64,000 bases of DNA from Clostridiales bacterium (GTDB lineage: Bacteria > Bacillota > Clostridia > Oscillospirales > Oscillospiraceae). Numbering within the stretch: the first letter of the stretch is position 1; the number at the start of each line of letters is the position of its first letter. Below the pieces are notes generated by a model that saw only the letters and a program-made list of their open reading frames with translations, was not told where the DNA came from and ran no database searches. Below are positions 42,890-52,073 of the stretch, piece after piece. The stretch is taken from contig SFHI01000004.1 of assembly GCA_004555705.1 (NCBI GenBank), positions 8,436 through 72,435 of the forward strand, given 5' to 3'. Both the position numbers and the translations under genes were made by a program.

Positions 42890-44701
42890 ATGAACCAAAA
42901 ACCAAAATACGGGATATGGAGCAATGTCCGCTTCATGATGAAGAATGCCCGGAAATACGCGCCAAGCGTTCTTTGGTTGTGCGCCGCTTTTGCGGTTCTG
43001 TCCGTTTCCATCCAGCTGGTGCAGCTGCTTGTAGCTCCCATGGTGCTTCGGAAGGTGGAAACCTCCGCCCCCCTCGGGGAGCTTCTGGGCACCATCGCCC
43101 TCTTTGCGCTCCTGCTGCTGGTGCTGAATGCCCTCATGGGCTATCTGGATGAGAACATCATGTACGGCAGAATTGAAGTTCGCAGCGGCATCATCAAGGA
43201 CATCAACGACAAGGCCTGCACCACCTCCTACCCCCACACCCGGCACCCCCAGGTGCTGAAGCTCCAGGATGCTTTGAACGCCTGCAACAGCAACGACGCT
43301 CCGGCGGAGCACATCTGGCACACCCTGACGGGGGTGCTGCTGAACCTGGCTGGGCTGCTGATCTACCTGGCCCTCCTTTCCAATCTGAATCCCCTGCTTC
43401 TGGCCGTGGCCGCCGCCACCACCGTGGCCGGATTCTTCGCCGGAAAGCGGATCAACGAGTGGGAATACCGCCACCGGGAGGAAAAAGCCCAGTATGAAAA
43501 GGAGCTTCACTACATCCGCCAGAAAACCGAATCCGTTCAGCTTGCCAAGGACATCCGGATTTTTGGCCTGGCCCCCTGGCTCAACGATGTCTACAGCAGT
43601 GTTCGGCATCTGGCTGAGGCCTTCGTCTGCCGCCGGGAGCGGGTCTATACCCTCACCTGCCTGGTGGACGCGGTGCTGCAGCTGGCCCGCAACGGCATTG
43701 CTTACGCCTATCTCATCCACATCACTTTGACCCGCGGCCTTCCGGCTTCCCAGTTCCTGCTGTATTTCACAGCGTTTTCCGGGTTTTCCCAGTGGGTGAC
43801 AGGGCTGCTTTCCAATTTTTCTCAGCTGCACAAGGAGAGCCTGGAGCTTTCCAGAATTCAGGAATACCTGAACCTGCCGGAGCCCTTTCGCTTTTCCGGC
43901 GGCAAGCCCATCCCTAAGGGGCCCTATGAGCTGCGGCTGGAGGGCGTCAGCTTCCGGTATCCCGGCACGGATCGGGTAATTCTCCGGGATGTGAACCTGA
44001 CCATCCGCCCCGGGGAGAAGCTGGCCATTGTGGGCCTGAACGGCGCCGGGAAAACCACATTGGTGAAGCTCCTGTGCGGCTTCTACGACCCGGACGAGGG
44101 CCGGGTGCTGCTGAACGGGACGGATATCCGGGAGTTTAACCGGAGAGAATACTATGCCCTCTTCTCCGCCGTGTTCCAGGATATGTCCCTGCTGGATGTC
44201 ACCGTGGCGGAAACCGTAGCACAGGCTGTAGAGGGAATTGACATTCCAAGGGTGGAGCAGTGCCTCCGGAAGGCCGGCCTGGCGGAGAAGATTGCCTCCC
44301 TGCCCCAGGGGCTTTCCACCCATGTGGGACGGCAGGTGTACCTGGATGGGGTGGAGTTCTCCGGCGGCGAAACCCAGAGGCTGATGCTGGCCCGGGCGCT
44401 GTACAAGGACGGCGGGATTCTCGTCCTGGACGAGCCCACCGCCGCTCTGGACCCCTTGGCGGAGAGCGATATCTACAATAAATACAACGAGATGACCCAG
44501 GGCAAAACCTCGGTATTCATCTCCCACCGGCTGGCCTCCACCCGGTTCTGCGACCGGATTCTGTTCCTGAAGGACGGTGGCATTGCCGAGGAGGGCACCC
44601 ACCAATCCCTGCTGGATGCCGATGGGGAGTATGCCAGACTGTTCCGGGTTCAGGCCCGGTACTATCAGGAAGGAGGGGATTTCCATGGAGCAGAATTCTG
44701 A
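42890..44701 (+). CDS. ABC exporter half-transporter, subunit 1
   Basis: A 603-residue fused permease-ATPase. The first half has about six membrane helices; the C-terminal ATPase has Walker A GLNGAGKTT, Q-loop VFQDMSLLD, signature FSGGETQRL, Walker B ILVLDEPTAAL and H-loop FISHRLAS. This is the MdlAB/lipid-or-peptide exporter class. It overlaps the next half-transporter gene by 17 bases, so they form a heterodimer. The LytTR-type operator upstream suggests control by the adjacent two-component system. Substrate unknown. Confidence 0.9.
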   Translation: MNQKPKYGIWSNVRFMMKNARKYAPSVLWLCAAFAVLSVSIQLVQLLVAPMVLRKVETSAPLGELLGTIALFALLLLVLNALMGYLDENIMYGRIEVRSGIIKDINDKACTTSYPHTRHPQVLKLQDALNACNSNDAPAEHIWHTLTGVLLNLAGLLIYLALLSNLNPLLLAVAAATTVAGFFAGKRINEWEYRHREEKAQYEKELHYIRQKTESVQLAKDIRIFGLAPWLNDVYSSVRHLAEAFVCRRERVYTLTCLVDAVLQLARNGIAYAYLIHITLTRGLPASQFLLYFTAFSGFSQWVTGLLSNFSQLHKESLELSRIQEYLNLPEPFRFSGGKPIPKGPYELRLEGVSFRYPGTDRVILRDVNLTIRPGEKLAIVGLNGAGKTTLVKLLCGFYDPDEGRVLLNGTDIREFNRREYYALFSAVFQDMSLLDVTVAETVAQAVEGIDIPRVEQCLRKAGLAEKIASLPQGLSTHVGRQVYLDGVEFSGGETQRLMLARALYKDGGILVLDEPTAALDPLAESDIYNKYNEMTQGKTSVFISHRLASTRFCDRILFLKDGGIAEEGTHQSLLDADGEYARLFRVQARYYQEGGDFHGAEF

Positions 44702-46556
44702 GAAAATCACACTGCGCGAAACATGGCGCACCCATCTTCGCGCTTACCGGGATGTCCGCGCCTATTGCCCGGGGCTGTTCGCCGCCACGGCCCTCTATAC
44801 CGCCGTGAAAGCCCTGAGCCCCTATGTGACCATCTGGCTTTCCGCCCGGATTCTGGACGAGCTGGCGGCCCAGCGAAGGCCGGAAGCGCTCTGGAAATGG
44901 GTGGCTGCCGCGCTGATCGCGGGTGCCCTCCTGACCCTGACGGTGGGGGCGCTGGAGCACTGGGTGAATACGCTGTCCGCCCGGTTTACCTACCGCAAAT
45001 ACCATATGCTGGCGGACAAGATGCTCACCATGGACTTTGCGGATGTGGACAACACCCGCACCCACGACCTCCGTTCCCAGATCTACCAGAGCGAAAGCTG
45101 GGCCGGATGGGGCATCAACCAACTGTATGCCCAGTTTCAGGAGATGACCCGGGGACTTTTCGGAATCCTGGGGGCCATCGCCCTCACCGTAAGCCTGTTC
45201 ACCCGTAAGGTTCCCGAAACGGCGGGCCGCCTCACCGTATTAAACCATCCCCTGTTCTTCGCGGCACTGGCAGCACTGCTGGGGGGAATCACCTTTCTCA
45301 GCCCCATCCTTCGGAACAAAGCCAAGGCCTACTGGGCAAGCTGCGCCGAGGATGCCCGGCTGGGGAACCGAATCTTCGGGGCCTTCGGTTTCCTGTCCTC
45401 GGATCAATTCCGGGCCATGGACTTTCGGATGTACCGCCAGCAGGAAATCTGCCGCAGCTATCTGGATCGGGATGAAGTATTCGGTGTCCGGGGGAAAATG
45501 GCAAAGCTTGCCCATGGCCCCATGGGTTTCTGGGCCGCGGCCTCCTGCGCCGTCAGTGTTGTGCTGACAGGCTTTGTCTATGTCTTTGTCTGTCTGAAAG
45601 CCTGGGCTGGGGCCTTCGGAGTAGGCAGCGTAACCCAGTACGTGGGTGCGGTCACTGCCCTGTCCGGCAGTATTTCCACATTGGTGGAGGCTGTGGGAAC
45701 CCTGAAAGCCAACGTTCCCTTCATGCGCACCCTCTACGAGTTTCTGGACATTCCCAACGCCATGTACCAGGGCAGCCTGACCACGGAGAAACGCTCCGAC
45801 CGCAATTACCAGATTGAGTTCCGGGACGTATCCTTCCGCTACCCCGGCGCGGAAAGCTGGGCCCTGCGCCACGTAAATATGAAGTTCCGGGTTGGCAGCC
45901 GACTGGCCATTGTGGGGGAAAACGGCAGCGGCAAAACCACCTTCATTAAGCTATTGTGCCGCCTCTACGATCCCCAGGAGGGCCAGATTCTCCTCAACGG
46001 CATCGACATCCGCAAGTACAACTACCGGGACTACATGGGAGTCTTCTCCGTGGTGTTCCAGGATTTCCAGCTTATCTGCCAAAGCCTGGGGGCCAACGTG
46101 GCGGGGAGCGCCCAATACGACTCGGAACGGGTGAAAAAGGCTCTGACGGATGCCGGCTTTGGGGAGCGGCTTTCCACCCTGGAAAAGGGCCTGGACACCA
46201 TCCTCTACAAGGACCTGAGCAAGGATGGCGTGGACATCTCCGGTGGCGAAGCCCAGAAAATCGCCATTGCCCGGGCCCTGTACAAGAACGCCCCCTTCAT
46301 CATTCTGGATGAGCCCACCGCCGCCCTGGACCCTCTGGCGGAGGCGGAAATCTACAGCAAATTCAACGAGATTTCCGGGGACAAAACCGCCATCTACATC
46401 AGCCACCGGCTGTCGAGCTGCGTTTTCTGCGATGAAATCGCCGTATTCCACCAGGGCCAGGTCATTCAGCAGGGCACCCATGAGGCGCTTCTGGCAGACA
46501 CGGATGGAAAATACCACACCCTCTGGACCGCCCAGGCACAGTACTATACCCGCTAG
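44685..46556 (+). CDS. ABC exporter half-transporter, subunit 2
   Basis: A 623-residue partner of subunit 1 with the same domain order. Walker A GENGSGKTTF, Q-loop VFQDFQLI, signature ISGGEAQKI, Walker B FIILDEPTAAL and H-loop ISHRLSS. The frame is open 36 codons earlier inside the upstream gene, but AAGGAGG before the ATG at 44685 and the first residues MEQNSEKITLRE mark the start. Together the pair should export a hydrophobic or peptide substrate. No precursor peptide gene is seen in the 42773-42889 gap. Confidence 0.9.
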   Translation: MEQNSEKITLRETWRTHLRAYRDVRAYCPGLFAATALYTAVKALSPYVTIWLSARILDELAAQRRPEALWKWVAAALIAGALLTLTVGALEHWVNTLSARFTYRKYHMLADKMLTMDFADVDNTRTHDLRSQIYQSESWAGWGINQLYAQFQEMTRGLFGILGAIALTVSLFTRKVPETAGRLTVLNHPLFFAALAALLGGITFLSPILRNKAKAYWASCAEDARLGNRIFGAFGFLSSDQFRAMDFRMYRQQEICRSYLDRDEVFGVRGKMAKLAHGPMGFWAAASCAVSVVLTGFVYVFVCLKAWAGAFGVGSVTQYVGAVTALSGSISTLVEAVGTLKANVPFMRTLYEFLDIPNAMYQGSLTTEKRSDRNYQIEFRDVSFRYPGAESWALRHVNMKFRVGSRLAIVGENGSGKTTFIKLLCRLYDPQEGQILLNGIDIRKYNYRDYMGVFSVVFQDFQLICQSLGANVAGSAQYDSERVKKALTDAGFGERLSTLEKGLDTILYKDLSKDGVDISGGEAQKIAIARALYKNAPFIILDEPTAALDPLAEAEIYSKFNEISGDKTAIYISHRLSSCVFCDEIAVFHQGQVIQQGTHEALLADTDGKYHTLWTAQAQYYTR

Positions 46557-46563
46557 AACAAAC

Positions 46564-46807
46564 GATAAATTGTTGTTTACAGCACGAAAAAAGAAACTGT
46601 CATTGCGAACCAGTCCGCTTAAGTGGTGTGGCAATCCCCCGGTTGAGCGGAACCAGGAAACGATTACCACCAAAAATCGCAACGACTTCCATTCTTCCGG
46701 GCACTTTTCGGTACATTTTCCCTCTAACCGGGGGATTGCCACACCAGCGTGCGCGCTGGTTCGCAATGACAGAAAACTTGAGGCACAAACTTGTAAACAA
46801 CAATTTA
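46564..46807. repeat. Type A element with CTGTCATTGCGA core (complete, 244 bp)
   Basis: Terminal repeats GATAAATTGTTGTTTAC (46564-46580) and, inverted, GTAAACAACAATTTA (46793-46807). Arms CTGTCATTGCGAACCAG ... GGCAATCCCCC and GGGGGATTGCC ... GCAATGACAG. The centre with CGATTACCACCAAAAA and CGGTACATTTTCCC is shared with the copy at 40852. Confidence 0.85.
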
Positions 46808-46896
46808 CCTCCATCTCTGAAAATGAAAATCCTATCCGCAAAAACGGCCTGCCGGGTTTTCCGGCAGGCCGCTTTGTTGGAATGTACAATTCGGAA

Positions 46897-49455
46897 TCAG
46901 CAGGTAGCGCCGCCCTTGACGGTCTTCTTCAGCACCGCTTCCTTGTCGATGGAGTCGGACAGCAGCTTCTCGTTGACATAGTCAAAGCCCAGACGCGCCA
47001 CCGTATCGGCAAACCGCTCGCCGGAGATGCCCTCGTCCCGGAACAGCAGGATCGCCCGCTCGACCACGTCCATGACCTCCTCCTCGGTGGTAAAGATTTT
47101 GGTCAGAGGGATGCCGTGGGCAACCCGCTTGCCCCAGCGGCCGCCGATGAGAATCTTGAAGCCCTCCTGGTACTCCTCCAACGCGCCGAAGGGGCACTTG
47201 CCCTTGCAGCGGCCGCAGTTGTTGCACTGGTTCGGGTCGATGTGGATCTTGCCGTCCACCATGTGGGCAACCTTCACCGGGCAATTCTTCTCCACCTGGC
47301 ACACCTTGCAGCCCCGGCACTTGGTGAAGTCCACCATGGGCACCCGCTGGCCCACAATGCCCAGGTCGTTCAGATCAGGCTTGACGCAGTTGTTGGGACA
47401 GCCGCCCACGGCGATCTTGAACTTGTGAGGCAGGGTCACGCCGTGATAGCCCACATAGAACTTCTCATGGAGCCGCTCGGACAGGCCGAAGGTGTCGGCC
47501 AGACCGTACTGGCAGGTGGTGCCCTTGCAGGAAACCACAGGACGCACCAGGCTACCGGTACCGCCGGTGGTAAGGCCATGCTCGTTCAGGAAGTCGATCA
47601 GGGGCTGTATATCCGCGTGCTTTACGCCCTGAATCTCCAGGGTCAGACGGGTGGTCATGGTCACCGCCCCGGAGCCGAACCGCTCAGCGGCCTCGGCAAT
47701 CACCCGATGCTCCTCGGAGGTGATTTTGCCGTTGCGGGTAATGACCCGGACATTGAACACATCGGGGTACCGCTTATCCTGCAGGCAGCCCAGGCCCTTC
47801 ACCCGTTTGATCTCCTCGGGGGGCAGGACGCCGCCTTCAAACTGGACCTTCACATTGTTCACAAACAGGCCACCCTCCAGGGCACGGGTGGCGGTGTAGC
47901 CAAAGGCTTTCAGCCGGTTCTGCAGGAAGTAGCCACGCTTGCCCTTGGCGCAGACCAGCAGCAGCTTCGCGTCCTTGTCCAGTCCCTCAATGGGGCCGTT
48001 GACCTTGGCCAGGTCCACCCACTTGGCGCCGGGAATGGCGGGAGCGGGGCTCACATCGATGACCTTGTAGCCCCGGGCCTTTCCGGCGGCGTACTCGGCA
48101 GGGGTGAAGCTCTCGTACTCGCCGGCCAGCTTGTTCTCCAGGATGTAGCAGGCCTGGACAAAGGGATGGATGGCCGTGGAGAAGGGAGGCGCGTAGGCAA
48201 AGTCCATGGTGTCGAAATCCTCCACCCTGGCACCCATAGAAATACCGCAGACGGCGATATCCACCATCTTGTCCACGCTGCCCGCGCCCACTACCTGGAT
48301 GCCCAGGAGCTTATGGGTGGCTTTGTCCGCAATGAGCTTGGTGACGAAGGTGGCCGCGCCGGGATAGTAGTGGGCCTTGTCATCGGTGACGCAGGTGGCG
48401 GTGATCACACCGTAACCGGCAGCCGCCGCCTGCTCCTCGGTCAGGCCGGTGCGTCCGGCGTTCAGGCCCTCGGCCAGCTTCACCACGCCGGTGCCCAGGC
48501 AGCCGCCGTAGGGAGCGTCCTTGCCGGTGAGATTCTTGGCCAGGAGCCGTCCGGTGATGTTGGCAGTGGAGCCCATGGCGGACCACTGACCCTTTCCGGT
48601 GACCCGGTTCGTCACCATAGCGCAGTCGCCTACGGCGTATACGTCGGGAAGATTGGTTCTCTGATGATCGTCCACCACGACGGTGCCCTTGAACAGTTCC
48701 ACGCCGGAGCCCTGCAGGAAGGAGGTCGCGGGGCGGACACCGATGGCCAGAACCACCACATCGCCCTCGAAATTGCCCACGCCGGTGCGGATGCCGGTGG
48801 TCTTTTCGCTGCCCAGGACTTCCTCCAGCCCCGCGCCGGTGATGATGCGGATACCCTTGCTCTGCAGCTGACGGCGCAAATATCCCGCCACCTCGGCATC
48901 AAAGAGGTTCGGCATGATCTGGCTGGCCATGTCCACAACGGTGACCCTCAGGCCCTTGGCCAGCAGATTCTCCGCAATCTCCAGGCCGATGAAGCCGCCG
49001 CCCACTACCACAGCGGAGCGGCACTTGTTCTCGTCCACGTAGGCCCGCAGACCGATGGCATCGTCCGGGGTGCGCATGGTGAACACACCGGGAAGCTCCG
49101 TGCCGGGAACGTTGGGAACAAAAGGAGCCGCGCCGGTAGCGATGACCAGCTTGTCATAGGAAACCGTCTCGCCGTTGGCAAAGGAAACGGTCTTGGCCTC
49201 CGCATCCACGCCCACGGCCTCCATTCCGGTTCTGACCACCACACCGGTGAGCCCGGTGTACTTGGCGGGGGTATTGACGATCAGCTCGTCCCGGGTCTCG
49301 ATGCCGCCGCCCACATAGTACGGAAGGCCGCAGCCGGCATAGGAAATATCCTCCCCTTTGGTGTAAACGGTAACCTTGGCGCTTCGATCCTGCCGCTTCA
49401 GCTTCGCGGCAGTCTTGGTGCCGGCGGCAACGCCGCCAATGACAACAACATTCAT
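46897..49455 (-). CDS. Fused CoA-disulfide-reductase-like / rhodanese / siroheme sulfite reductase with 2[4Fe-4S] domain
   Basis: An 852-residue single chain with three enzyme modules. Residues 1-445: FAD/NAD(P)H reductase of the CoADR/Npsr group with VVIGGVAAGTKTAAK, the active-site Cys in SYAGCGLPYY, a second dinucleotide motif VVVGGGFIGLE and VYAVGDCAMV. About 460-535: rhodanese with the catalytic loop CAKGKRG (Cys near 502). About 545-850: nitrite/sulfite reductase domain with siroheme-cluster cysteines in SCKGTTCQYG and GGCPNNC, followed by ferredoxin cysteines CRGCKVCQVEKNC and CNNCGRCKGKC. The ATG at 49455 has AAGGAG eight bases upstream. Sulfur reduction is inferred; yeiH is next upstream. 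Confidence 0.88.
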   Translation of the reverse strand: MNVVVIGGVAAGTKTAAKLKRQDRSAKVTVYTKGEDISYAGCGLPYYVGGGIETRDELIVNTPAKYTGLTGVVVRTGMEAVGVDAEAKTVSFANGETVSYDKLVIATGAAPFVPNVPGTELPGVFTMRTPDDAIGLRAYVDENKCRSAVVVGGGFIGLEIAENLLAKGLRVTVVDMASQIMPNLFDAEVAGYLRRQLQSKGIRIITGAGLEEVLGSEKTTGIRTGVGNFEGDVVVLAIGVRPATSFLQGSGVELFKGTVVVDDHQRTNLPDVYAVGDCAMVTNRVTGKGQWSAMGSTANITGRLLAKNLTGKDAPYGGCLGTGVVKLAEGLNAGRTGLTEEQAAAAGYGVITATCVTDDKAHYYPGAATFVTKLIADKATHKLLGIQVVGAGSVDKMVDIAVCGISMGARVEDFDTMDFAYAPPFSTAIHPFVQACYILENKLAGEYESFTPAEYAAGKARGYKVIDVSPAPAIPGAKWVDLAKVNGPIEGLDKDAKLLLVCAKGKRGYFLQNRLKAFGYTATRALEGGLFVNNVKVQFEGGVLPPEEIKRVKGLGCLQDKRYPDVFNVRVITRNGKITSEEHRVIAEAAERFGSGAVTMTTRLTLEIQGVKHADIQPLIDFLNEHGLTTGGTGSLVRPVVSCKGTTCQYGLADTFGLSERLHEKFYVGYHGVTLPHKFKIAVGGCPNNCVKPDLNDLGIVGQRVPMVDFTKCRGCKVCQVEKNCPVKVAHMVDGKIHIDPNQCNNCGRCKGKCPFGALEEYQEGFKILIGGRWGKRVAHGIPLTKIFTTEEEVMDVVERAILLFRDEGISGERFADTVARLGFDYVNEKLLSDSIDKEAVLKKTVKGGATC

Positions 49456-49490
49456 ACTCATAACTCCTTTATGTATTGATTATTAGCTTA

Positions 49491-50558
49491 TCAGCCGATA
49501 TACCCGGCGAAAAGAAACGCGAAAGCATAGGAGGCAACCGCCACACACAGCCAGGTTATTCCGCCCAACGCAATGGGCTTCAGGCCTTTGGAGAACACAT
49601 CCTTGAACTTGATTTTGAAGCCCACACCGGCCAGTGCGGCAGCAAACAGGTATTTGCCCAGCTTGCCAAGCAGCTTCACCCCCGCATCGGAGAAGAATCC
49701 GAAGGTGTTGAGCCCCGCCATGACCACGAACCACAGGATGAACATGGGGAAGGTTTTCTTCACCACAGCCAGAGCGGTGTCGCCCTCGGCGGCCTCTCCA
49801 TTTTTCTTTGCCCTGGAGGCCATAATCAGCGTCCATGCCAGGGCCACGAAAATCAGCATAGTGGTGCGTACCAGCTTCACATTCAGAGCACCCTGGAAGT
49901 CGGGGTCACCAACCATGGCCTGATAGGTGGCCTGGGCCCCGGCAACGGAGGAGGTGTCGTTGATGGCCGTGCCCGCCACAAAGGCAAACTGATTGGGGGT
50001 AAAGCCCAGCGCCTGAATCAGGTAGGGATAGGAAAAGGCCGCCAGGGTGTCGAACAGAAAGATGGCTGCCATGGCGAAAGCGATCTCGCTTTCCTTGGCC
50101 TTGATGATCCGGCTTAAGGTGGCGATGGCCGTGCCGCCGCAGATGCAGGTGCCGCCGCCCACCAGGATGGAGGTGTTCTCCGTGACGCCGATTTTCTTTC
50201 CTACGAGAAGAGCTACCGTGAAGGCCAGCAGGATGTTGAAAAGAATCAGCGGCAGTGCCCGGACGCCCGTTCCCAGAATTGCTGCAAAACTCAGGGTACC
50301 GCCGGTGGCGATGATGCCCCAGTTGAGGAACTGCTTGGAGCAGTAGGTGGTTCCCTCCTTGAATTCCTTACTGACGGTGGGCAGGAGGTTGCACAGGATC
50401 ATGGATACGAGCAGCGCAAGCATTGGGCCGCCGATGACAGTTCGGTGGAACAACCGTGCCTGCAAGTCCGTGCTCATATTGGCCAATACGCCAATCACAA
50501 CGCACAGCACAATTGCCAAAACCTTGCCCCACTTCATAATACCGGTCTTTTCGTTCAA
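49491..50558 (-). CDS. YeiH-family (UPF0324) putative sulfate/anion exporter
   Basis: A 355-residue membrane protein with about ten helices. Family motifs are LVGGGTCICGGTAIA, FAVAMAAIFLFDTLAAFSYP-like sequence and AGTAINDTSSVAGA. The open frame extends 26 codons upstream, but a GGAGG seven bases before a TTG codon at 50558 marks the start. It precedes the sulfur-enzyme gene by 35 bases on the same strand, behind a promoter at 50614-50643, so export of sulfite, sulfate or another sulfur anion is plausible; the family is not well characterised. Confidence 0.87.
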   Translation of the reverse strand: MNEKTGIMKWGKVLAIVLCVVIGVLANMSTDLQARLFHRTVIGGPMLALLVSMILCNLLPTVSKEFKEGTTYCSKQFLNWGIIATGGTLSFAAILGTGVRALPLILFNILLAFTVALLVGKKIGVTENTSILVGGGTCICGGTAIATLSRIIKAKESEIAFAMAAIFLFDTLAAFSYPYLIQALGFTPNQFAFVAGTAINDTSSVAGAQATYQAMVGDPDFQGALNVKLVRTTMLIFVALAWTLIMASRAKKNGEAAEGDTALAVVKKTFPMFILWFVVMAGLNTFGFFSDAGVKLLGKLGKYLFAAALAGVGFKIKFKDVFSKGLKPIALGGITWLCVAVASYAFAFLFAGYIG

Positions 50559-50613
50559 GCATATCCCTCCAGATTCTTTTTTTCGAAACACCCAAATCAG
50601 ACATTCCTTTTTT

Positions 50614-50643
50614 ATTATATCATATACGCATTTCACAAATCAA
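50614..50643 (-). promoter_or_regulatory. Promoter of yeiH and the sulfur enzyme
   Basis: On the minus strand TTGATT (50643-50638), 18-base spacer, TATAAT (50619-50614). It is back to back with the melA promoter, with the -35 boxes only about 17 bases apart. Confidence 0.7.
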
Positions 50644-50659
50644 CTATTTTTTCATGCCC

Positions 50660-50688
50660 TTGAAATCTCTTCTTTCCTGTGCTATAGT
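50660..50688 (+). promoter_or_regulatory. Promoter of melA
   Basis: TTGAAA at 50660-50665, 17-base spacer and TATAGT at 50683-50688. Confidence 0.7.
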
Positions 50689-50737
50689 ACCCATGCCAAA
50701 ACCCCGCCATGCCGGGGAAATCGGGAGGAGAACAGCC

Positions 50738-52063
50738 ATGCTGAAAATCACATTCCTGGGTGCCGGAAGCACCGTTTTTGCCCGCAACGTTCTGGGAGAC
50801 GTCATGTGCACCCCGGCGCTTTGCGAGTGCGAGATTGCCCTGTACGATATCGACCCGGTCCGTTTGGACGAGAGTTACCGGATCCTTTCCGCCATGAACG
50901 CCACCGTAAACCAGGGGAAGGCCTCCATTCGAACCTACCTGGGACCAGAGAACCGGAAGGAGGCCCTGCGGGGTGCCCGGTTCGCGGTCAATGCCATTCA
51001 GGTGGGCGGCTATGACCCCTGCACCATTCTGGATTTTGAGATTCCCAAGAAATACGGCCTCCGGCAGACCATTGCCGACACCCTGGGCATCGGGGGCATC
51101 ATGCGGGCCCTGCGCACCATCCCGGTGATGGAGGACTTCGCCCGGGACATGGAAGAGGTCTGCCCCGACGTGCTGCTTCTGAACTACACCAATCCCATGG
51201 CCATGCTGACGGGCTACATGCTTCGCTATACGGGGGTCAAAACCGTAGGTCTGTGCCACAGCGTCCAGGTCTGCACCTCCACCCTGCTGAAGGAGCTGGG
51301 CATGGAGGACAAGCTCCCGGGAGCCAGGGATTTCATCGCGGGCATCAACCATATGGCCTGGCTTCTCCGGGTCACTGACCGGGAGGGCAACGACCTGTAC
51401 CCCGAGATTCGCCGCCGGGCCAGGGAGATGAACGCCCGGGGAGGCCACCCGGACATGGTGCGCTTTGACTATATTGACAAGCTGGGCTACTACTGCACAG
51501 AGTCCAGCGAGCACAACGCGGAATACAACTGCTTCTACATCAAATCCAAATACCCCGAGCTCATCGACCGTTTCCAGATTCCCCTGGACGAGTACCCCAG
51601 AAGGTGCGTCAATCAAATCGCCGGCTGGAAGGAAATGAGTGGGCAGCTCCTGTCCCAGTCGGAGCTGGGCCACAGCCGGAGCCGGGAGTACGCTTCCCGG
51701 ATCATGGAGGCCATCGTCACAGACACCCCCTACCGGATCGGCGGAAACGTGCTGAACACAGGCCACATCATCGAGGATTTTCCGCAGCAGGCCTGTGTGG
51801 AGGTTCCCTGCCTGGTGGACGGAGCCGGAATCCACCCCACCTATGTGGGTTCCCTGCCCCCGGTGCTGGCCGCCATGAACATGACGAACATCAATTGCCA
51901 GCTGCTGACCATCGAGGCAGCCCGGACCAGGAAGCGGGAGGATATTCTCCGGGCCGTGATGCTGGAACCCCACACTGCCGCGGAACTGTCCATTGACGAT
52001 ATGGCAAAGATGGTGGACGAACTTCTGGAAGCCCACGGGGACTTCATGAAAATGTACCGGTGA
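50738..52063 (+). CDS. melA: GH4 alpha-galactosidase (MelA-type)
   Basis: A 441-residue NAD- and metal-dependent glycosidase. The dinucleotide motif FLGAGSTVFARNVLGD is at the start; the metal ligands lie in GLCHSVQ and AGINHMAW, and NYTNPMAM and GNVLNTGHIIEDFP are typical of MelA. The frame opens 28 codons upstream, but GGGAGGAG before the ATG at 50738 fixes the start. Cleavage of melibiose- or raffinose-type sugars is the likely role; no sugar transporter is beside it. A phosphatase-like gene follows. Confidence 0.92.
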   Translation: MLKITFLGAGSTVFARNVLGDVMCTPALCECEIALYDIDPVRLDESYRILSAMNATVNQGKASIRTYLGPENRKEALRGARFAVNAIQVGGYDPCTILDFEIPKKYGLRQTIADTLGIGGIMRALRTIPVMEDFARDMEEVCPDVLLLNYTNPMAMLTGYMLRYTGVKTVGLCHSVQVCTSTLLKELGMEDKLPGARDFIAGINHMAWLLRVTDREGNDLYPEIRRRAREMNARGGHPDMVRFDYIDKLGYYCTESSEHNAEYNCFYIKSKYPELIDRFQIPLDEYPRRCVNQIAGWKEMSGQLLSQSELGHSRSREYASRIMEAIVTDTPYRIGGNVLNTGHIIEDFPQQACVEVPCLVDGAGIHPTYVGSLPPVLAAMNMTNINCQLLTIEAARTRKREDILRAVMLEPHTAAELSIDDMAKMVDELLEAHGDFMKMYR

Positions 52064-52073
52064 GGAAAAAGCA

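Noticed and set aside
46225..49479. A 1084-codon open frame on the plus strand
   Set aside because: It runs through the end of the second ABC gene, a repeat and the antisense of the sulfur enzyme, and shows no domain of its own.
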